Shown: positions 1-4,402 of the stretch, piece by piece
How the letters are laid out: the number at the start of each line of letters is the position of its first letter
How positions within the stretch are numbered: position 1 is the first letter of the stretch
Assembly (NCBI GenBank): GCA_030836925.1
Contig: JAUPLK010000097.1
Location: forward strand, 1-6,572
Length of the DNA: 6,572 bases
Source: Pseudomonadota bacterium
GTDB lineage: Bacteria > Pseudomonadota > Gammaproteobacteria > Steroidobacterales > GCA-2729495
Direction of reading: 5' to 3'
The notes under the pieces: generated by a model
What the model was told of the DNA's origin: nothing
The model's input: the letters and a program-made list of their open reading frames with translations, nothing else
Database searches by the model: none
Position numbers and translations under genes: made by a program

Positions 1-14
1 TAGGCACACACCGA

Positions 15-2063
15 ATGACCCGCGTGGTAAGCGCCCGGCCTATGCAGTCCTGTTTCAAAGCGCCCCGGTTTGGCCTGGTGTTTGTCGCCAGTGCTTTCGT
101 GCCGGCCCACGCGGCGTCTTCGACAGGGCTGGTGCTGGCCCACGCCATCATCAGCGTACTGCTGATCATCCTCGTCACGGTGCTGATCCTCGGCCGGGTG
201 CGCCTGCAGCGCAGAAGCCGGATGATCAATGAACTGGCTGATGCAGTGGAGCGGCTCACGCTGCGTGACCATGTCGGCGAGCGGAAGCGGCCGGAGCCGG
301 CTGCACACAGGGGGCTTTCCGACGAACTGGAGCGCCTGCGCATCGCCCTGCAGAAGGCCAGCAGCTCCCACGAATATCTCAACCAGGTCATTCGCACCAT
401 CCGGGATGCGCTCATCGTCACGCGCACCGACGGCAGCATCAACCGGGTCAATCCAGCCGCCGAACGTCTGCTCGGCAGGGCAAATGCCGAGCTGGGCGGC
501 CTGCCGCTCGTCAGCCTGGTTGCGGAAAACCAGCGTGCGGACTTTTCGCTCGGCGACAACCAGGGCCGTACCCGGGAGACCACGTTTCTGAATGCCGCAG
601 GCGAACCGGTGCCGGTGACCTACACCTGTGCGGAACTTGGCGGTGATGATCCGGCGCTCCGCGGCCACGTGGTTACCCTGCACAACATCAGCGAGCGCAA
701 GGCAGCCGAGCAGCGCATCCGCTATCTGGCACGCATCGACGCACTCACCAAGGTGCCCAACCGGATGCAATTCCAGCATCTGCTGCAGCGGGCGCTGGCG
801 CGTGCGCGGCGTGGCAGGCATCGTCTCGCACTCATCTACATGGATGTGGACAAGTTCAAGGAGATCAACGATACCTTCGGACATACCGCGGGCGACCTCT
901 GCCTGGAAACGCTGACCACGCGACTGCGCAATCTGCTGCCTGAAGGCTCGGTGATCGGGCGCATGGCGGGCGACGAGTTCGGCGTGATCCTCGACAACCT
1001 CGATCCGGGGCGCAACCTTCGTGCGGAAGTCGTGGCCACCACCCGTCTGCTGCAGGAGGCCATCAGCGAGCCGCTGAATTTTCAGGGGCACCAGATCTAC
1101 ACGACAGTCAGTGCCGGGATTTCCATGTATCCGGGCGATGGCAACAATGTCATCGACCTGATCCGCAATGCGGATGCGGCCCTCTATCGCGCCAAGCGGC
1201 AGGGCGGCGGCGCGCTCGACGTGTATCACCCGGACATGAATGCCGCGGCCGTTGACCGGCTGATGCTGAAGAGCCGTCTGCGCAAGGCTTTCGAGAAAAA
1301 CGAGCTGCGCGTGCACTATCAGCCGAAGATCGACCTGCGCGACGGTTCGATTGCCGGTGCCGAGGCGCTGGTGCGCTGGGAGCTCACCGACCGCGGCCTG
1401 GTGCTGCCTTCGGAGTTCATTCCGCTGGCTGAAGAAAGCAATCTGATACTTGAGCTTGGCGAATGGGTACTGGACCGGGTCTGTCGCGATTATCGTCACC
1501 TGCAGGACGCAGCGATCAATCCTGGCCGGATCTCCGTGAACCTGTCGCTGCGCCAGCTCAAGCAGCGCGACTTCATCAGCCGCGTCAGCGCCATCTGCAA
1601 CCAGCATGGAGTTTCGCCGGGCAGCCTCGAGCTGGAAATCACCGAGACCACGCTGATGGAGGATCCGGTGCGCACCACGCGCATTCTCACCGAATTGCAC
1701 GAGATGGGTTTGCGGCTGGCCATCGATGACTTTGGTACCGGCTATTCCTCACTGAGTGCGCTCCAGCAGTTTCCGATCGGCACCCTCAAGATCGACCAGT
1801 CCTTTGTCCGGCATGCCACCACCAGCCACGACCAGGCCACGATCGTCGCGCTGATCATCGAGATGGGGCATACGCTGCGCCTCGACGTGGTGGCCGAGGG
1901 TGTGGAATCGGAGGACCAGCTGCGCTTTCTCAAGGCGCTGAACTGCGACTATGCGCAGGGCCTGCTGTTTGGCAGGGCGATGGCGGCTGACGATTTCCGC
2001 GACCTGCTGCTCGATCAGGGCGGTGCGGCGGGCCGTTATCGGGGCTTGTTTGCGCGGAGTTGA
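15..2063 (+). CDS. Membrane-anchored PAS-GGDEF-EAL cyclic-di-GMP signalling protein
   Basis: Predicted inner-membrane protein that makes or degrades cyclic di-GMP. Order (682 residues from the first ATG): a signal-peptide-like stretch (about 10-33, ending AHA), a membrane helix (about 39-60), a helical linker, a PAS domain (about 118-226), GGDEF (about 234-396) and EAL (about 414-665). The GGDEF signature reads AGDEF (318-322). The metal-binding region around D277 and the NDTFGH segment are kept. The RxxD inhibitory site is absent (PEGS at that position). The EAL catalytic set looks complete: E450, N509, E541, D571, D572, K592, E628 and Q648. Known family behaviour therefore suggests phosphodiesterase activity, with cyclase activity uncertain. 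The start is unsure: neither ATG 15 nor ATG 42 (residue 10) has a clear ribosome site, ATG 42 gives the neater signal peptide, and the frame is open to the left window edge. Confidence 0.93.
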   Translation: MTRVVSARPMQSCFKAPRFGLVFVASAFVPAHAASSTGLVLAHAIISVLLIILVTVLILGRVRLQRRSRMINELADAVERLTLRDHVGERKRPEPAAHRGLSDELERLRIALQKASSSHEYLNQVIRTIRDALIVTRTDGSINRVNPAAERLLGRANAELGGLPLVSLVAENQRADFSLGDNQGRTRETTFLNAAGEPVPVTYTCAELGGDDPALRGHVVTLHNISERKAAEQRIRYLARIDALTKVPNRMQFQHLLQRALARARRGRHRLALIYMDVDKFKEINDTFGHTAGDLCLETLTTRLRNLLPEGSVIGRMAGDEFGVILDNLDPGRNLRAEVVATTRLLQEAISEPLNFQGHQIYTTVSAGISMYPGDGNNVIDLIRNADAALYRAKRQGGGALDVYHPDMNAAAVDRLMLKSRLRKAFEKNELRVHYQPKIDLRDGSIAGAEALVRWELTDRGLVLPSEFIPLAEESNLILELGEWVLDRVCRDYRHLQDAAINPGRISVNLSLRQLKQRDFISRVSAICNQHGVSPGSLELEITETTLMEDPVRTTRILTELHEMGLRLAIDDFGTGYSSLSALQQFPIGTLKIDQSFVRHATTSHDQATIVALIIEMGHTLRLDVVAEGVESEDQLRFLKALNCDYAQGLLFGRAMAADDFRDLLLDQGGAAGRYRGLFARS

Positions 2064-2076
2064 GGCTGCGTGGCCT

Positions 2077-2120
2077 GCCCAGACCACCGGTGTGGTCGGG
2101 CGGTGTTCAGGTCCGAACAC
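2077..2120. terminator. Two tandem stem-loops between convergent genes, possible bidirectional terminator
   Basis: The 64-base gap between the convergent cyclic-di-GMP gene and higA holds two adjacent inverted repeats. The first (2077-2101) pairs GCCC-GACCAC with GTGGTC-GGGC around a CGGT loop, with one bulged A. The second (2103-2120) pairs GTGTTC with GAACAC around a six-base loop. Neither is followed by a run of T on either strand, so they are not textbook intrinsic terminators. Their position just past both stop codons makes a role in ending or protecting the two transcripts plausible. Confidence 0.45.
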
Positions 2121-2127
2121 TCAGCTA

Positions 2128-2433
2128 TCAAGCTGCGAGGCGTTTGACCCTCGGGCGTCCGTGCTGTCGCACCTGCCACAGGTCGTACTGCGCCTGAAGG
2201 TTGATCCAGATGTCCGGCTCAGTGCCGAAGACACCCGCCAGCCGTGCGGCCATATCCGGTGACACGGGTACCCGGCCGTTCACGATTGCAGAGACGTGCT
2301 TGCGACTCACTCCGAGGGCATCGGCCGTCTGCGTGATCGTCACGCCGAGCGGCACCATATACATTTCCTTGAGGATCTCCCCGGGGTGGGCAGGGTTGTG
2401 CATCCGGCCCGAACTCTCAATGGTAGTCTTCAT
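2128..2433 (-). CDS. higA: HigA-type antitoxin, XRE-family DNA-binding protein
   Basis: Antitoxin of a type II toxin-antitoxin pair, 101 residues. It is expected to bind and neutralise HigB and to repress its own operon. The N-terminal region carries the family signature HNPAHPGEIL (residues 12-21). A helix-turn-helix follows at about 31-54 (ITQTADALGVSRKHVSAIVNG), then the DIWINLQAQYDLW segment typical of this family. I chose ATG 2433 because GAGGT on the minus strand (2439-2443) lies five bases before it. Upstream ATGs at 2460 and 2445 lie deep inside higB, and ATG 2403 (MHNPAHPGEIL) has a poorer ribosome site. The first 17 bases overlap the end of higB, which suggests translational coupling. 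Likely regulation is autorepression at the palindromes upstream of higB. Confidence 0.93.
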   Translation of the reverse strand: MKTTIESSGRMHNPAHPGEILKEMYMVPLGVTITQTADALGVSRKHVSAIVNGRVPVSPDMAARLAGVFGTEPDIWINLQAQYDLWQVRQHGRPRVKRLAA

Positions 2434-2686
2434 AATCCACCTCATACGCGTGCCCGTCATCGAACCGGAACGTCACGCGGTAGTTCTCATCCACCCAAAC
2501 GGAATAGCGGTTGCCATGCAATGGATGAAACCGCATTCCGGGCATCGCCACCTGCGCCGCCTGGGTGGCAGCATTGAGGGCAGCAAGGATCAGATTCAGG
2601 CGTTTCGTGTGCTTCGGCTGTACCTTGCGAGCGTTCCCTGTCTCGAATAGCGCCGCGAGTCCCCTATGCCTGAAACTCTTGATCAT
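2417..2686 (-). CDS. higB: HigB-type toxin, RelE-superfamily mRNA interferase
   Basis: Toxin of the pair, 89 residues, the usual family length. HigB enzymes bind the ribosome and cut mRNA during translation. The family hallmarks are visible: the MIKSFRHRGLAALFETG start, the QPKHTKRL block (residues 23-30), the F-H-P-L-H-G block (53-58), YRVTFRF (69-75) and the C-terminal VDYEDYH. By family knowledge H54 and the terminal D87-Y88-H89 match the active-site residues described in Proteus HigB. All are intact, so the toxin should be active unless silenced by HigA. The reading frame stays open well upstream (to 3319), but ATG 2686 matches the family's conserved N-terminus. No obvious Shine-Dalgarno sequence precedes it. 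Toxin-before-antitoxin order is characteristic of higBA. Confidence 0.94.
   Translation of the reverse strand: MIKSFRHRGLAALFETGNARKVQPKHTKRLNLILAALNAATQAAQVAMPGMRFHPLHGNRYSVWVDENYRVTFRFDDGHAYEVDYEDYH
2439..2443 (-). promoter_or_regulatory. Ribosome-binding site of higA
   Basis: GAGGT on the minus strand, five bases before ATG 2433 and inside the end of higB. It is the best ribosome site near any candidate higA start and decides the start chosen. Confidence 0.6.
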
Positions 2687-2694
2687 CACGCTAC

Positions 2695-2735
2695 CGTAAC
2701 CTAATAGGTTACGATGTGCAACCTTTAGGGTTACG
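2695..2735. promoter_or_regulatory. Two tandem palindromic operators upstream of higB
   Basis: Site 1 (2695-2713) is a perfect inverted repeat, CGTAACCTA-A-TAGGTTACG. Site 2 (2717-2735), TGCAACCTTTAGGGTTACG, is a degenerate copy matching site 1 at 13 of 19 positions and keeping the AACC and GGTT half-sites. Their centres are 22 bases apart, about two helical turns, so bound proteins would sit on the same DNA face. Site 1 ends nine bases upstream of the higB start codon. The natural ligand is the HigA dimer or HigBA complex, as in other autoregulated toxin-antitoxin operons. The binding itself is inferred. Confidence 0.7.
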
Positions 2736-2821
2736 TGAAACCTGGTAGCGCAGCAGGATGTTATCGGGGGGTGGTTGTCCGCAGTTCGCCAGTACGGGTG
2801 GCGCCTCATCGGCTTTGCGGC

Positions 2822-2848
2822 AAATAAGCCAAATAAGCCAAATAAGCC
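2822..2848. repeat. Three perfect tandem copies of a 9-base unit
   Basis: AAATAAGCC occurs three times head to tail without mismatch, followed by a partial AAA. It lies in the divergent spacer between higB and the small exported-protein gene, about 60 bases before the latter's ATG and just upstream of a CATAAT sequence. It is AT-richer than its surroundings. Short tandem repeats of this type can change copy number by slippage. No coding role is supported on either strand. Confidence 0.9.
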
Positions 2849-2867
2849 AAACCCGGCACCGGTTAGG

Positions 2868-2873
2868 CATAAT
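2868..2873 (+). promoter_or_regulatory. Possible -10 element for the small exported-protein gene
   Basis: CATAAT matches five of six bases of the sigma-70 -10 consensus and lies 33 bases before the ATG. The place for a -35 box (about 2844-2851) falls at the end of the 9-base tandem repeats and shows no good TTGACA match. This is a weak candidate. Confidence 0.3.
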
Positions 2874-2892
2874 TGGGTGGTCATCATCAACC

Positions 2893-2898
2893 GGAGGT
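2893..2898 (+). promoter_or_regulatory. Ribosome-binding site of the small exported-protein gene
   Basis: GGAGGT, a near-ideal Shine-Dalgarno sequence, eight bases before ATG 2907. It fixes the start of the gene and argues against the longer in-frame extension back to ATG 2775. Confidence 0.85.
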
Positions 2899-2906
2899 TT
2901 TGCGCC

Positions 2907-3251
2907 ATGCATAAATTCATCATGACCGCCGTACTCGGCGTCGCGTTTGCTTTTTCAACCCCTGCGCAGGCAGCCTGCGAATATCCGGCCGATGTCGCGC
3001 TGCCCGATGGTGCCAAGGCCACCGAGGCGGAGATGAATGCAGCCGCCACGGTGGTCAAGAAGTACATTGCCGACATGGACGCGTACATGGCCTGCCTGGA
3101 TGCCGAACAGACCGCCTTGCCCGTTGAGCAGCAGACGCCGGAAGCCAAGGCTCTGCACGTCAAGCGCCACAATGCAGCCGTCGATGCAGAAGAAGCCATC
3201 GCCGGACGCTTCAATGACCAGGTCAAGGCGTTCAAGGCAGCCGGCAAATAA
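2907..3251 (+). CDS. Small exported two-cysteine protein of unknown function
   Basis: Protein of 114 residues, not assigned to a named family. Residues 1-22 form a clear Sec signal peptide: a short basic start, a hydrophobic core and an AQA cleavage motif before A23. The mature part (about 92 residues) starts ACEYP and is predicted to be mostly helical, rich in Ala, Glu and Lys. It has exactly two cysteines, C24 and C63 (in AYMACLD), which could form a disulfide in the periplasm. There is no lipobox, since the first cysteine is not at the +1 position of an L-A/G-C motif. The pattern C-E-Y-P, P-D-G-A, E-M, V-K-K-Y, M-x-x-Y-x-x-C looks like a conserved family core, but that is an impression, not a search result. 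The gene stands alone, diverging from higBA, with its own strong ribosome site. Confidence 0.82.
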   Translation: MHKFIMTAVLGVAFAFSTPAQAACEYPADVALPDGAKATEAEMNAAATVVKKYIADMDAYMACLDAEQTALPVEQQTPEAKALHVKRHNAAVDAEEAIAGRFNDQVKAFKAAGK

Positions 3252-3259
3252 GCGCATCT

Positions 3260-3283
3260 GGACCAGGTCTGCGGATCTGGTTC
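3260..3283 (+). terminator. Stem-loop after the small exported-protein gene
   Basis: GGACCAGGTC (3260-3269) can pair with GATCTGGTTC (3274-3283) around a TGCG loop. The 10-base-pair stem contains two G-U wobbles. It starts nine bases after the stop codon. No T-run follows, so it is a weak terminator candidate, or an mRNA-stabilising hairpin separating this gene from mdh. Confidence 0.4.
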
Positions 3284-3300
3284 GACCGCACACTGACAGT

Positions 3301-3306
3301 TAAAAT
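3301..3306 (+). promoter_or_regulatory. Possible -10 element for mdh
   Basis: TAAAAT (five of six matches to TATAAT) in an otherwise GC-rich gap, 30 bases before the mdh ATG. No convincing -35 box is seen at the usual distance. Confidence 0.3.
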
Positions 3307-3336
3307 CCGCGCCCCGCAAACAGGAATCGAAGTCCC

Positions 3337-4314
3337 ATGACCAAAGCCGCGAGAGTGACCATTACCGGTGCCGCTGGCCAGATCGGCTATCAGCTCGCCT
3401 TCCGCATCGCCTCAGGGCAGTTGCTCGGCCCCAACCAGCCGGTGATCCTGCAACTGCTGGAAATCACGCCAGCGCTGAATGCGCTGAACGGCGTGGTCAT
3501 GGAACTCGAGGACTGCGCGTTCCCGACCCTGCAGGGCGTGGTCGCCACCGACCAGCCCGATGTGGCCTTCAAGGATACGGATTACGCCCTGCTGGTCGGT
3601 GCCAAGCCGCGCGGCCCGGGCATGGAGCGCGGCGACCTGCTGCGCGAGAACGCGAAGATCTTCTCGGTACAGGGCAAGGCGCTCAACGAACATGCCAGCC
3701 GGGGTGTGAAGGTGCTGGTAGTCGGCAATCCGGCCAACACCAACGCGCTCATCGCCCAGGCCAACGCACCGACGCTGAATCCGGCCAACTTCACGGCGAT
3801 GATGCGACTCGATCACAACCGTGCCCTGGCGCAGCTCGCCCAGAAGACCGGTACGCACGTCAGCCAGATCAGCCGCATGACGGTCTGGGGCAATCACTCC
3901 GCCACCCAGTATCCGGATATCAGCCAGGCGGTGATCAATGAGCGGCGCGCCAGCGAGATGGTCGACGCCAAGTGGGTCAAGGACGAATTCATCCCCGTCG
4001 TGCAGCAGCGTGGTGCCGCGATCATCAAGGCGCGTGGCCTGTCGAGCGCCGCATCGGCCGCCTCGGCGGCGATCGACCACATCCGTGACTGGGCGCTCGG
4101 CACCCCGGGTGATGACTGGGTGAGCATGGCGGTACCCTCTGACGGCAGCTATGGCATCAAGGAAGGCATCATCTACTCCTATCCGGTGCGCTGTGCGAAA
4201 GGCAAATACGAGATCGTGCAGGGTCTGCCGATCAGCGATTTCAGCCGCGAGCGCATGAATGCGACTGAAGAAGAACTGCGCCAGGAACGCGAGGCGATCG
4301 CCGCCCTGCTCTGA
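3337..4314 (+). CDS. mdh: Malate dehydrogenase (NAD-dependent)
   Basis: Cytoplasmic TCA-cycle enzyme that interconverts malate and oxaloacetate with NAD. It has 325 residues, normal for the bacterial malate dehydrogenases that resemble the eukaryotic cytosolic form rather than the shorter E. coli type. The Rossmann nucleotide loop GAAGQIG is at 11-17, and E42 in LLEITP is the acidic residue expected to bind the NAD ribose. Substrate residues fit R92 and R98 in the mobile loop (PRGPGMERGD), N131 in GNPANTN and R162 in MMRLDHNRA. The catalytic pair fits D159 and H187 (WGNHS). All key positions are intact. The start has a modest AGGA site 11 bases upstream. The gene has its own possible promoter and is followed by a strong hairpin, so it looks monocistronic. 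Confidence 0.97.
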   Translation: MTKAARVTITGAAGQIGYQLAFRIASGQLLGPNQPVILQLLEITPALNALNGVVMELEDCAFPTLQGVVATDQPDVAFKDTDYALLVGAKPRGPGMERGDLLRENAKIFSVQGKALNEHASRGVKVLVVGNPANTNALIAQANAPTLNPANFTAMMRLDHNRALAQLAQKTGTHVSQISRMTVWGNHSATQYPDISQAVINERRASEMVDAKWVKDEFIPVVQQRGAAIIKARGLSSAASAASAAIDHIRDWALGTPGDDWVSMAVPSDGSYGIKEGIIYSYPVRCAKGKYEIVQGLPISDFSRERMNATEEELRQEREAIAALL

Positions 4315-4322
4315 CCCACCGC

Positions 4323-4356
4323 CGTCAGGGAGTGTCGGTATCGGTACTCCCTGACG
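4323..4356 (+). terminator. Long perfect hairpin after mdh
   Basis: CGTCAGGGAGT (4323-4333) and ACTCCCTGACG (4346-4356) form a perfect 11-base-pair stem. The 12-base interior can add four more pairs (two of them G-U) closing on a GTAT loop. It begins nine bases after the mdh stop. A T-tract is nearly absent (only TTTAT at 4367-4371), so it may terminate poorly or rely on other factors, but it is the strongest hairpin I found in the window. Confidence 0.6.
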
Positions 4357-4368
4357 CGCCGCGTGGTT

Positions 4369-4374
4369 TATAGT
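4369..4374 (+). promoter_or_regulatory. Possible -10 element for fadE
   Basis: TATAGT matches five of six -10 consensus bases, 28 bases before the fadE ATG and just after the mdh hairpin. No good -35 box is seen at 16-18 bases. I see no match to the E. coli FadR or Pseudomonas PsrA operator in this gap, so fatty-acid control of fadE is not visible here. Confidence 0.3.
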
Positions 4375-4402
4375 CAGTCGCTGCACCAACCGGGGTGACA
4401 CG

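Noticed and set aside
2201..2650. Plus-strand open frame opposite higA and higB (149 codons)
   Set aside because: It lies fully antisense to two well-recognised genes and has no domain features.
2736..2757. Third possible HigA operator further from higB
   Set aside because: Only a short ACC-T-GGT core is present and the outer half-site bases are lost, so it is not above chance.
2822..2848. CRISPR-like repeats
   Set aside because: The unit is nine bases with no spacers, so it is a simple tandem repeat, and no cas gene is present.
2850..2864. AACC-GGTT inverted repeat before the exported-protein gene
   Set aside because: The stem is only six pairs with a bulge. It resembles the operator half-sites but is too short and GC-rich to call.
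2775..2906. In-frame N-terminal extension of the exported protein with KPN repeats
   Set aside because: The KPN repeats are just the translated 9-base tandem repeat. The strong GGAGGT site and signal peptide place the start at 2907.
2687..3319. Upstream extension of the higB frame to 300 codons
   Set aside because: The extension runs antisense through the exported-protein gene and the 9-base repeats (giving an FGL repeat). The HigB family starts at the MIKSF segment.
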